From Mogibacterium sp. (GTDB taxonomy: Bacteria > Bacillota > Clostridia > Peptostreptococcales > Anaerovoracaceae), in NCBI GenBank assembly GCA_017512365.1, contig JAFWGQ010000066.1, forward strand, positions 19,247 through 83,246: 64,000 bases of DNA, written 5' to 3'. The notes under the pieces are model-generated. The model worked only from the letters and a program-made list of their open reading frames with translations. It did no database searches and had not been told where the DNA came from. Made by a program: the position numbers and the translations under genes. The first letter of the stretch is position 1; each line of letters begins with the position of its first letter. Positions 41,082 to 49,464 of the stretch are shown here, piece after piece.

Positions 41082-42502
41082 GTAACACCACCGTGTTCTT
41101 TTATAGGTCTAACCCTGACGTAGTATCTCTTACCGCTCTTGAGGCCGCTGAATTTATACGACCTGCTGCCAGCGCCGAGAGTCACTGTCTGGGCGTTCTT
41201 CATCTTCTTGTTGCCGGCGATCTTCACCTGATAGCCGGTCGCGCCTTTGTCCTTCTTCCAGCTTACTTTGACAGCGCCCTTGCCGGCTTTAGCTTTCGTC
41301 TTAACCTTGTTGAAGTAGCGGTAGTTAGTGTCCGACCATACAGTTCCATTAGAGGAGACTGCTGCGACCTTGTATTCATACAGGCCCTTCATCTTATGCT
41401 TCTTGACTACATACTTGGTCTTCTTTGTGTTCTTGTAGGTCCACTTATTACTTCCGACCTTGCGGTATGCAACCGTGTACTTCTTGGCTCCGCTTACCTG
41501 TCCCCACTTCATGGTCCACTTCATCGTCATGGCTCTTGCGGATGTGGTTGCAACCGTCGTCACCTTAGGTGCAGCGGGCTTAGCCTCATCCTTCTTCGGT
41601 GTGAGTTTGGGTATAGCCTCTGTCTTTGTAGCGTCACAGTTCTTGCACTTGAATGTCTTTACGCCTTCAGTTGTTTCAGTCGGCTCCTTCGTTACTGTAC
41701 CGGCATCCCAGTCGTGGTCGGCTGTGGCGGTGAACGAGAATTCTATATACTCTCCATAGACAACACTGTACTCCAGGCCTGTGCCGCCCTCGACCGTTAG
41801 AACGAAATCGTTCGGTACGTAATACTTCCAAAAATCACCACTACTACGCTGAAATTCCAGTACTCCTTTGAGGGTGTACTTCTTGCCGCCCTCGAAGGTT
41901 TCCACCGAATCATTGTTTTCATCTTTCCAATGGGTCTCATAATCAAGCAGTGTGAAAGCATCGGGAATCGTCGGCATAGCCTCGCTTGCCTGCTTGCCGC
42001 AGGTCGGGCTGCCATTGTCCAGTTCGAGCTTCTCGTAGGGCTTCTTCCAGAGAAGATAGTAGGTCATCCCGTCGCTGACATTAGTCGTCTCGTGCGCGTC
42101 ATTGTAGGTGTCGTCGACGTAATCCTTAAATGTCGCATAGTCATCGATCGCTTTATAGGCGACATCGATAAGCTCTTCGCCGTTGTGCCTGTAGCCGCTG
42201 TCGCTGATTAAAGAACCGACAACGTTGTGTATGCCAATACGCAAAGCGGCTTCGACGTTGTTCGGGTGAACACCCTTGAGGGTGATGATGTTGCCCTCGA
42301 TGGTCGCGTCCTGCAGAAGGAACTCGGTTTTGATTTGGTTCAGCACATCGCTTGTGAATAAATCTGCGTGACCGGCGCCCACATCGATATAGACATCAAT
42401 GCCACTTGCCGCATCTGCCTTCTGCGCCACGCCCGGCAGCGCTCCTGCAACCATGACCAGAGCCAGTAATAGGCTTAGTGCCAAATTAGTTAACTTCTTC
42501 AT
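41036..42502 (-). CDS. Secreted protein with tandem Fn3 domains
   Basis: This 488-residue protein has a signal peptide KKLTNLALSLLLALVMVAGA cut after ADA. Residues ~30-290 form a unique ectodomain with an X-Cys-Lys-Asn-Cys segment (KTFKCKNCDATKTEAI). Residues ~300-488 are two Fn3-like domains (WGQVSGAKKYTVAYRKVG and VSWKKDKGATGYQVKIAG). I start at ATG 42502 behind AGGAGG. It is related in style to the other surface proteins, but has no LytTR-like site. Confidence 0.78.
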   Translation of the reverse strand: MKKLTNLALSLLLALVMVAGALPGVAQKADAASGIDVYIDVGAGHADLFTSDVLNQIKTEFLLQDATIEGNIITLKGVHPNNVEAALRIGIHNVVGSLISDSGYRHNGEELIDVAYKAIDDYATFKDYVDDTYNDAHETTNVSDGMTYYLLWKKPYEKLELDNGSPTCGKQASEAMPTIPDAFTLLDYETHWKDENNDSVETFEGGKKYTLKGVLEFQRSSGDFWKYYVPNDFVLTVEGGTGLEYSVVYGEYIEFSFTATADHDWDAGTVTKEPTETTEGVKTFKCKNCDATKTEAIPKLTPKKDEAKPAAPKVTTVATTSARAMTMKWTMKWGQVSGAKKYTVAYRKVGSNKWTYKNTKKTKYVVKKHKMKGLYEYKVAAVSSNGTVWSDTNYRYFNKVKTKAKAGKGAVKVSWKKDKGATGYQVKIAGNKKMKNAQTVTLGAGSRSYKFSGLKSGKRYYVRVRPIKEHGGVTYTGILSKTFKMKVK

Positions 42503-42610
42503 ACATACCTCCTTTTCTAACCTTCTACATTGTAACATAAATACTTCTCAAATAGTTAGAGATGGAATCATCAAAAAAATAGGCCCGCTCAAATGAGCGA
42601 GCCGTGTGCG

Positions 42611-42985
42611 TTAAGCTGTGCGATGCCAACGCTTTGCTACTGTATAAGGCATCATATTATTATGTGGCATATCGCCACCTTCATACCAACCATAGAATTT
42701 GCCTGATTGACCGTTAGCAGATGGTCCATCGGGAACGTCCGTAAAACGCCAAGAAGAACTATCGCCTGAACTTTGTCAACCGGCTACATCTTCAAATGCT
42801 TCAACGTCACTGATCAACGCATAGACTATGTCTTCCGGGATTGCCTCCAACTCATCTGTGCTGATCGAACATCGCTCGTTTTCGCACTCGCTAATTCTAT
42901 CGATGTCGAGACAATAACTTAGTTCGGTTAAGAGTTTCTTGCTTTTTTTTCGACTCATGTATTCGCCGCCCGCTGCTCTGATCAT
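42611..42985 (-). pseudogene. ORF split by an in-frame TGA
   Basis: The 5' part (42985-42779) encodes 69 residues from MIRAAGGEYMSRKKSKKLLT to FEDVAG, behind a perfect AAAGGAG site and a TATAAT box. It stops at TGA (42776-42778). The same frame then stays open for 54 codons (SWRFTDVPDGPSANG, GKFYGWYEGGDMPHN) to TAA at 42611-42613. The second half is protein-like. Either a point mutation broke a ~124-residue gene, or the TGA is read through. I see no clear SECIS-like hairpin after it. Confidence 0.5.
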
Positions 42986-43099
42986 ACTTACTCCTTTCGC
43001 AATAGAATTATACTTACTCTATTAGTATATCGTTATTTTTTTACTCTCGCTTCTCATTTCAATTCTGCGCGAATATATGTTGTATTCGAAATAAAAAAA

Positions 43100-43117
43100 A
43101 GCAGGACTACGCCTGCT
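43100..43117 (-). terminator. Terminator downstream of recD2
   Basis: AGCAGG (43100-43105) pairs with CCTGCT (43112-43117). On the minus strand a run of eight Ts follows. It lies ~118 bases after the recD2 stop. The rest of 42.99-43.23 kb is AT-rich and shows only T-rich tracts. Confidence 0.75.
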
Positions 43118-43234
43118 CAAAAAGTTCGTTTTGCAAAAAACGACATTTTTAATGAATTAAGATTTCTCTTTCAAAAAGTTTGTTTTTTCGTCTCTTTTTT
43201 CAAAAAATTTTTTAGTTCCTTAGATGATTCCTGT

Positions 43235-45463
43235 TTAAAACCTTCCGAACGGATCCGCGTCCAGCGCGATGAGCCTGGCCTTCAGGCCGGTGTATCTTCC
43301 GTCTGCGCGGTTGTTGTCCGTCATCATTCGCACCCTCGCCGGGTCGCCTATTATGAGCACTAGGCGCTTGCCTCTCGTTACCGCCGTATAGAGCAGGTTC
43401 CTCGTCATCAGCATCGGTGGGAAGTTCAGCAGCGGTATTATGACCGCCGGAAATTCCGAGCCCTGGCTCTTGTGGACCGTGACCGCGTAGGCAAGATCGA
43501 TCTCTTCGAGCATCTCTCCCGAATAGTCTATGATGCGCTCGTCCATCCTCACGGTCATTTTCCTGTCAGCCGCGTCTATCTCCTCGATGATGCCCATGTC
43601 TCCGTTGAAGACGCCTTCGCCTTCCGTCGTGAAGCTGTCCGTGCGCCATTCTGCCCCGTAGTTGTTGCGCAGCTGCATGACCTTGTCGCCCTCGCGGAAC
43701 GTCACCGGCCCGACCTTCATCTCCGCCTTGCCCTCTTCAGGCGGATTGATGACTTCCTGCAGCATGTTGTTGAGGCTCGGCGCCCCCAGCATGCCCCTCT
43801 TTGTCGGGGTCAGCACCTGTATGTCGTCAGCGGATCTGACGAAGTCGAAGCGGCTTTCGATGCGTCCGCCTGTGAGCTCTCTGATCGTGTCCGTGACAGC
43901 GGTCTCGTTCAGCCTTCCGATGATGTAAAAGTCATCGCCGATCTGCTGAGCCGGGTATTCTCCGCCGTTTATCATGTGAGAGGCCGTCACTATGCCGCTG
44001 CCGTCGGCCTGTCTGAATATCTCGTTCAGCCTTATGGTCGGGATGCATTCGCTCGCTATCATATCGCGCAGCACATTGCCCGCGCCGACCGGTGGCAGCT
44101 GATCGGCGTCGCCCGTGAATATGACGCGGGTGCCTTCCTTTATCGCATTAAGAAGTCCGTCCATCAGCATCAGGTCTATCATCGACGCCTCGTCGACTAT
44201 GACGACGTCCTGTTCGAGGGGGTTCTCCTCGTTCCTTCCGAAGTTGAGCAGGTCCTCCTCGTCCGACCAGACGAACTCGAGCAGGCGGTGGATGGTCATC
44301 GCCGGCCTTCCCGTCGCTTCCTCCATCCTCTTGGCGGCTCTGCCCGTAGGCGCGGCCAGGGCGGCCGACATGCCCGCGAAATCGAAGATCCTCACGAGCG
44401 TATTGATTATCGTGGTCTTTCCCGTTCCCGGTCCGCCGGTGATTATCGTGACGTTCCCTGCGAGGCATTCGACGACGGCTCTTTTCTGCTCCTCCGAGAG
44501 CTCCACATCGCCGTCGGCGCTTATGCTCTGCTGAGCGGAATAGAGCGCGTTCTCAAGGCTCACCGGGACCTGCCGCGGAGATGCGTTCCTCAGCCTCGCA
44601 AGGGCATGAGCCACTCTCTGCTCCGCGTGGTAATAGCCGTACAGATATATGACGGCCGTGTCGTCTATCCGGTCCTCCTCGAGTTCGCCCGCAAAGACCA
44701 TGTCTTTGACGGAATCGGCGACCCTGTCCATCATCACATCGAGCAGCTCAGCCGTCTTCTCGATCAGCAGGCTCTCGGGCATTAGAGTGCTTCCCGACAT
44801 GGCCCAGGACCTGAGCATGTGGCGGATCCCGCTTTCTATCCTTAAGCTGCTCCCGGGCTCGAAGCCGATCCTTGCGGCTATCGCGTCCGCCCGGCTGAAG
44901 TTGATCCCGCGTATGTCCTCGGCGAGCACATAGGGGTTCTCCCTGACTATGTCCAGAGCTTCCTTTCCGTATATCTTGTATACCCTCACGGCTTCGCTAA
45001 TCTCTATGCCGAGCTCGCGGAGCTCTATCGCCGTATTGGCGGCGTCTCTCGACTCGCTGAAGGACTCGACTATCTTTTCGAGGGTCTTCACTCCTATGCC
45101 GCTCACCGACAGGAGCTTTTCCGGGGTCTCCTCTATCACCCTGAGCGTGTCCTCGCCGAACGTATCCACGAGGATCCTCGCGGTGGAAGGACCTATGCCG
45201 CGGATATTGCCCGCAGAAAGGAAGTCGAGTATGGCTTCCGTCCCCTCCGGCATCAGCTCCTCATATGCCGTGAAGCTGAACTGCTCGCCGTATTTCGGAT
45301 GCACGGTGAACCTGCCCTCGACGCGGTAATCGCCGCCCTGCTTCGGTTCGGCAAAAGAACCGGCTATGCGCATGGAGCCTTCCTCTGTGTTCAGGATCGC
45401 CACGGTATAGCCGTTTTCCTCGTTATGGTAGATTATCTTTCCGAGTCTGCCCTTCTGCTGCAT
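43235..45463 (-). CDS. recD2: RecD-like ATP-dependent DNA helicase
   Basis: This 742-residue protein has the N-terminal OB and helix-hairpin-helix region (GNIRGIGPSTARILV, VSGIGVKTLEKI) of RecD2. The SF1 helicase core has Walker A GGPGTGKTT, DEASMIDLML, GDADQLPPVGAG and the C-terminal AVTVHKSQGSEFPAVI. RecD2 works outside RecBCD in DNA repair and mismatch tolerance. Its ATG follows directly after the yhaM stop codon. Confidence 0.95.
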   Translation of the reverse strand: MQQKGRLGKIIYHNEENGYTVAILNTEEGSMRIAGSFAEPKQGGDYRVEGRFTVHPKYGEQFSFTAYEELMPEGTEAILDFLSAGNIRGIGPSTARILVDTFGEDTLRVIEETPEKLLSVSGIGVKTLEKIVESFSESRDAANTAIELRELGIEISEAVRVYKIYGKEALDIVRENPYVLAEDIRGINFSRADAIAARIGFEPGSSLRIESGIRHMLRSWAMSGSTLMPESLLIEKTAELLDVMMDRVADSVKDMVFAGELEEDRIDDTAVIYLYGYYHAEQRVAHALARLRNASPRQVPVSLENALYSAQQSISADGDVELSEEQKRAVVECLAGNVTIITGGPGTGKTTIINTLVRIFDFAGMSAALAAPTGRAAKRMEEATGRPAMTIHRLLEFVWSDEEDLLNFGRNEENPLEQDVVIVDEASMIDLMLMDGLLNAIKEGTRVIFTGDADQLPPVGAGNVLRDMIASECIPTIRLNEIFRQADGSGIVTASHMINGGEYPAQQIGDDFYIIGRLNETAVTDTIRELTGGRIESRFDFVRSADDIQVLTPTKRGMLGAPSLNNMLQEVINPPEEGKAEMKVGPVTFREGDKVMQLRNNYGAEWRTDSFTTEGEGVFNGDMGIIEEIDAADRKMTVRMDERIIDYSGEMLEEIDLAYAVTVHKSQGSEFPAVIIPLLNFPPMLMTRNLLYTAVTRGKRLVLIIGDPARVRMMTDNNRADGRYTGLKARLIALDADPFGRF

Positions 45464-46429
45464 CTAGAAAGTCCTCTTGTACAGTTTTCTGTTGTCGAGC
45501 GTGTATACCCTCTCGCTGAAGCCGCCCGGCTCCACGTTTTTGAGAGCGTCTTCCATGTCGAACATCTTGGCGTCGGTCATGTCGAGATAATGCAGCATCT
45601 CGGCCTCCGGGAAGAGTGGCTTTTTAGGGCTGCCGAAGTCCGGCTCGTAGTGGTGCGAAAGAGCCATGTGCTGGAGCAGCAGGCACTTTTCCTCGTCGAT
45701 CCCGAGCTCTTTGCAGCGCTCGCCTATCACCTCTACTCCCATCACCAGATGGCCGAGCATCTTGCCCTCGAGGGTGTATTCCGGCACGACTCCGTTCTCG
45801 TCGGAGTCCAGCTCGTTCAGCTTTTCGATGTCATGGAGGGCCACGCCTGCGAGCAGCAGATCCCTGTTGAGGTAGGTGTATACCTCGCACGCCTTCTCTC
45901 CCATCATCATCATGCGCTTGACGTGGTACAGAAGCCCGGCGTACTCGGCATGGTGATTGCTCATCGCGGCCGGCCAGTACATCAGCCTTTCCTTTTCGCC
46001 CTCGTAGAAGCTGAGGCAGAGCCTTTTGAGGTCCTCGTCCTTAAAGCCGCTGATCCTGCCGACTATGTAGTCGTACATGTCCTCGGGCTTCTCCGGCGCG
46101 GCTCTGAAGAGGTCGGCTCTCTCGTAGGAGTCGTCCTTTGCGCGGCCTTTTATGGTGTCGAGAATGAGCTGGTTCTGCCCCCTGTAGTCGCGGCATCTGC
46201 CGACTACGGTGATGACCATGCCCGGCTCTATCTTCGAGTATGCTGTGATCTCGTCCGGAGTCAGGCTCCACTTGACGGACTGGATATCTCCCGTCGCGTC
46301 CGAGAGAGTCAGGTAAAGATGCCTCTTGCCGTTGTTGCCGTCTCTGATGTCTGCGCCTTTGACGAGGTATCTGTCCTCGATGTGGCGGCCTTCGTCAGGT
46401 CTGAGATCCTTTATGTAATATGGTTTCAT
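45464..46429 (-). CDS. yhaM: YhaM-type 3'-5' exoribonuclease (OB + HD domain)
   Basis: In this 321-residue protein, residues ~1-110 form an OB fold (GNNGKRHLYLTLSDATGDIQ). Residues ~150-300 form an HD domain with NHHAEYAGLLYHVKRM, ALHDIEKLNEL and HMALSHHYEP metal ligands. YhaM degrades RNA and can act on single-stranded DNA. It is coupled with recD2, so nucleic acid repair is a fitting theme. Divergent from nadE. Confidence 0.88.
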   Translation of the reverse strand: MKPYYIKDLRPDEGRHIEDRYLVKGADIRDGNNGKRHLYLTLSDATGDIQSVKWSLTPDEITAYSKIEPGMVITVVGRCRDYRGQNQLILDTIKGRAKDDSYERADLFRAAPEKPEDMYDYIVGRISGFKDEDLKRLCLSFYEGEKERLMYWPAAMSNHHAEYAGLLYHVKRMMMMGEKACEVYTYLNRDLLLAGVALHDIEKLNELDSDENGVVPEYTLEGKMLGHLVMGVEVIGERCKELGIDEEKCLLLQHMALSHHYEPDFGSPKKPLFPEAEMLHYLDMTDAKMFDMEDALKNVEPGGFSERVYTLDNRKLYKRTF

Positions 46430-46542
46430 TTTTATCTTTTCTCCTTGGTCTTCTTTGTCATAAGAAAGTATACCATACGGGACGCTTATGGTATTATAAC
46501 TTAGGTGAAGATTCGCGTAGATTATGTGAAGAGAGGTGCGTC

Positions 46543-47301
46543 ATGAGTTTCGATGCTGAAAGAGCCGTAAAGGCGACTGTCAAATGGATAAGAGACTGGT
46601 TCGAGGTGAACGGTCCCGGCTGCAGCGCGATAGTAGGCGTGAGCGGGGGCAAAGACAGCTCCATCGCCGCCGCGCTGTGCGCAGAGGCTCTCGGAAAGGA
46701 CCGGGTCGTCGGAGTGCTGATGCCTAACGGCGATCAGGCCGACATAGACATGGCGAAGCTGCTCGTATCCCATCTCGGGATCGAAAACCACATCATCAAC
46801 ATAAAGGGAGCGTTCGATTCCACCATCAGTGAAATGAAGGCTGCCGGCGTCGAGCCTTCGAAGGATACCGTCATCAATCTGCCGCCGAGGCTCAGGATGT
46901 CCACCCTCTACGCCGTGGGCCAGAGCAGGAACGGCAGGGTCGTCAACACATGCAATCTCTCCGAGGACTGGGTCGGGTACTCGACCCGCTACGGTGATTC
47001 CGTCGGAGACTTCAGCCCGATGTCGTGCTTCACCACAGCCGAGATAAGGGCCATGGGCAGGGTGCTGGGCCTTCCGGAGGTTCTGATCGAAAAGGTCCCG
47101 AGCGACGGACTGTCAGGCATGAGCGACGAGGACAAGCTGGGCTTCACCTACGCTGTGCTCGACCGCTACATCCGCACCGGCGAGATAGACGATCCGGCGA
47201 CAAAGGAGCGCATCGATTCACTGCATAAAAAGAACCTCTTCAAGCTGAGGTTCATGGACTGCTTCAGATACGACGGCGTCGAAGTGAAAGCGGACGAATA
47301 G
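46543..47301 (+). CDS. nadE: NAD(+) synthase
   Basis: This 252-residue protein has the P-loop GVSGGKDSSIAAAL, the NTCNLSEDWVGYSTRYGDS strand and the KVPSDGLSGMSDEDKLGF adenylation segment, all typical. It makes NAD from deamido-NAD; the absence of a glutaminase domain means it uses ammonia. I start at ATG 46543 (site GAGAGGTG); the longer frame reads through the divergent promoter. Confidence 0.94.
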   Translation: MSFDAERAVKATVKWIRDWFEVNGPGCSAIVGVSGGKDSSIAAALCAEALGKDRVVGVLMPNGDQADIDMAKLLVSHLGIENHIINIKGAFDSTISEMKAAGVEPSKDTVINLPPRLRMSTLYAVGQSRNGRVVNTCNLSEDWVGYSTRYGDSVGDFSPMSCFTTAEIRAMGRVLGLPEVLIEKVPSDGLSGMSDEDKLGFTYAVLDRYIRTGEIDDPATKERIDSLHKKNLFKLRFMDCFRYDGVEVKADE

Positions 47302-47346
47302 TCATGGATACAATGAAAGATGTCTGCGGCAGCGCAGGCTTCTTTT

Positions 47347-47634
47347 TTATTCCCTGATCCTTTCGAGAACGGTCTCGTAGCCGCCCTCTCCGTATGCGAT
47401 GCATTTGTTGACGCGGCTGATGGTCGCCGAGCTCGCGCCGGTTTCCCTGCTGATCTCGCTGAAGACCTCTCCCTCCGACAGAAGCCGGGCTACCTCCAGC
47501 CTCGCCGACAGGTCGAGCACCTCCTTTATTGTCGCAACGTCATCGAAGAATCTGCGGCACTCCTCTTCATTCTCGAGAGCCAGCACGGCCCTGTAAAACT
47601 GCCGCATGTTTTTCTTTTCCCTGTCCGTGATCAT
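47347..47634 (-). CDS. YerC/YecD family TrpR-related regulator
   Basis: This 95-residue protein has the TrpR-like helices FDDVATIKEVLDLSARLEVA and an HTH GEVFSEISRETGASSATISR. The family is known in Firmicutes and its effector is unknown. It is convergent with nadE, and its promoter faces that of the DUF1461 gene. Confidence 0.9.
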   Translation of the reverse strand: MITDREKKNMRQFYRAVLALENEEECRRFFDDVATIKEVLDLSARLEVARLLSEGEVFSEISRETGASSATISRVNKCIAYGEGGYETVLERIRE

Positions 47635-47686
47635 GACTGCGCCTTCCTTCTCTGCCGTCTGATGAATATCTGCATGGTTATTATAT

Positions 47687-47713
47687 CACTTTCATGCGCT
47701 AAAGTGTGAAAGT
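47687..47713 (+). promoter_or_regulatory. Half of the LytTR-like site, remade as an inverted repeat
   Basis: CACTTTCATGCGCT (47687-47700) is the same as the distal part of the three LytTR-like sites. It is oriented the same way toward the downstream gene (47808). The second TTCATGC is missing; instead TGAAAGT (47707-47713) forms an inverted repeat with ACTTTCA. A TATGAT box lies at 47755-47760. Confidence 0.4.
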
Positions 47714-47807
47714 ATCGTGTATTTTTTTCTGTTGTTTTTACTCATTTCTGAGGCTATGATTTCACTGTAAGCAAAATCTGCCTGCTCATTACACACGAAA
47801 GGCCCCG

Positions 47808-48551
47808 GTGATGCAGAAAATACACGGATCTGAAAAGACTCACAGGATATGCGCGTTCGTCTGCGGGCTCTGCCTGCTCTTTGTTCTTCTGACGACCTCG
47901 GTACAGGCTGTATGCTTCTGGATACCGAACTGGTGGAGGAACGAATATGCGAAATACGACACCCCTTCCAATGTGAACGGAGAGATGTCGCTCGATGACG
48001 CAGTGCATGTCACCGAGGACATGCTCGACTACTGCATAGGCAGGATCGACACCCTGGACGATACCGAAGCGACTATCGACGGAGTCACCGCGCCTTTCTT
48101 CACCGACCGTGAAAAGGCCCATCTCGCTGACTGCAGGGAGCTTTTCATGGCGGGCATGCGCGCGAGGGTGATCGCTCTCTTTATCCTGATCGTCTTTTCG
48201 ATCTACATATACATGCACAACGGCAAAGAGAAAACACTGCGGATCATGGCGCGCGGATATCTGCAGTCGTTCGCCGCAGTGATCATAGCCGGAGCGGTCA
48301 TAGCGCTGCTCGCCCTGAAGGATTTCACTTTCGTTTTCACGGAGTTCCACCACCTGTTCTTTGACAACGATCTGTGGATACTCTACCCGGATAAGGACAA
48401 TCTCATAAACATAATGCAGGAGGACGTATTCGCCGACGCGGCGATGTGGATAGGATGCATCTTCGCCACAGTTTCGGTCATCCTCGCTCTCATTTCCGGA
48501 GCGATACTGAAGAAAGGCAGAGACGCCGATACGGTCTCTCATACGGCATAG
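47808..48551 (+). CDS. DUF1461/TIGR01906 family membrane protein
   Basis: This 247-residue protein has four hydrophobic segments: ~14-36, ~116-134, ~145-165 and ~215-235. The signature FTEFHHLFFDNDLWILYPDK, followed by LINIMQEDVFADAA, is diagnostic. Function is unknown, though the family is widespread in Firmicutes. It is monocistronic, with a strong terminator after it. Confidence 0.88.
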   Translation: MMQKIHGSEKTHRICAFVCGLCLLFVLLTTSVQAVCFWIPNWWRNEYAKYDTPSNVNGEMSLDDAVHVTEDMLDYCIGRIDTLDDTEATIDGVTAPFFTDREKAHLADCRELFMAGMRARVIALFILIVFSIYIYMHNGKEKTLRIMARGYLQSFAAVIIAGAVIALLALKDFTFVFTEFHHLFFDNDLWILYPDKDNLINIMQEDVFADAAMWIGCIFATVSVILALISGAILKKGRDADTVSHTA

Positions 48552-49222
48552 CAGTCCGGTCCCGTGATACTCTGCGGCCGGGTCAGCAGACGCCGGGTCA
48601 GCAGACGCCGTGGCAGCAAATAACGGCAATACAAAAGTGCCGCTCTCTGCGGCACTTTTGCGTTGTGTGTAGATATTGTATTAAAGAGGGATGAAAGTAT
48701 TATGGTGTAGTTAGTTAACACTAACTCTTGCTTACAAGCACATATTAGCACCGTTATTTCCTATTGTCAAGGTAGGAATTGAAATTTTTTTAAAAATTTT
48801 TGTTAATATTCACATCCGGCAGCTACATCACCTTGCCGCAGCGTTACTGATCACAGCCGGCAGCTGCACTACTGTCAGCACAGACCGGACCAAATGTATC
48901 CCCAGAGCGCATGTTCCCCGGATCATGGGCATTTACGGGGATCAGATCGTCAAAATGGTGTATGAACAGAGGAAAGTGCTCGAAAATTACACCCAAGAGC
49001 GCGGGACAGACGACGGCGGCTGGCTGTCCGCTGGATTGCCGTTGACTGGCTGCTGCTGGCTGTCCGCTGGATGGCTCTGCTCATTTTGACTGTGAATAGT
49101 AACAATTTCCCCGGTCCTCTGAGATGCAAGGCATCCGGTCAGATGTACCGTTCATCTGTAAGCGCTTGAGCCTCGTGTCGCTATGGTCCCGATTCCTGTC
49201 TGTTCATCTTATTTCCGGTATG
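48552..49222. other. Non-coding tract with repeats and a palindrome
   Basis: No gene is supported here. It holds a tandem 15-bp repeat (48581-48610), the terminator at 48632-48660, a GTTAGT-TAAC-ACTAAC palindrome (48710-48725), an AT-rich block near 48780-48810 and GGCTGTCCGCTGGAT twice near 49020 and 49060. Short frames have no ribosome sites. Confidence 0.5.
48632..48660 (+). terminator. Terminator after the DUF1461 gene
   Basis: CAAAAGTGCCG (48632-48642) pairs perfectly with CGGCACTTTTG (48650-48660); the T run is within the 3' arm. Confidence 0.88.
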
Positions 49223-49247
49223 AAAAAGCCGCCTCGCTTGAGACGGC
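49223..49247 (-). terminator. Terminator of the dehydratase operon
   Basis: On the minus strand GCCGTCTC, loop AAGC and GAGGCGGC (49247-49228) are followed by TTTTTCAT. Confidence 0.85.
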
Positions 49248-49273
49248 CTTTATCGCGAATCGATACCACCTCT

Positions 49274-49444
49274 TTACAGGTGCTGGTTCCTCGGGATCCT
49301 GTCGTACCACTTGAGCAGCAGCGGCTCGATCATCGAAGTCAGCTTCATGTCGAGGTTGAAGAAATATACTGTAAATGTGACCACGAAGAACGCGAGGCCT
49401 CCGGTCATGATATACAGCAGCAGCTTGAACAGTTTCTTTTTCAT
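49274..49444 (-). CDS. Small single-pass membrane protein in the dehydratase operon
   Basis: This 56-residue protein starts KKKLFKLLLYIMTGGLAFFV, one membrane helix, and ends in a short charged tail (KWYDRIPRNQHL). GGAGG precedes ATG 49444. It starts 20 bases after the stop of the larger dehydratase subunit. I do not recognise it; it might tether the enzyme to the membrane. Confidence 0.6.
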   Translation of the reverse strand: MKKKLFKLLLYIMTGGLAFFVVTFTVYFFNLDMKLTSMIEPLLLKWYDRIPRNQHL

Positions 49445-49464
49445 TTCATGCACCTCCGGTGTTC

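Noticed and set aside
42776-42778. Selenocysteine codon
   Set aside because: No convincing hairpin lies right after TGA, and the neighbourhood shows no selenium genes; kept only as a possibility.
48539-48751. A 70-residue minus-strand ORF downstream of the DUF1461 gene
   Set aside because: It runs through a terminator and a tandem 15-bp repeat and has no ribosome site.
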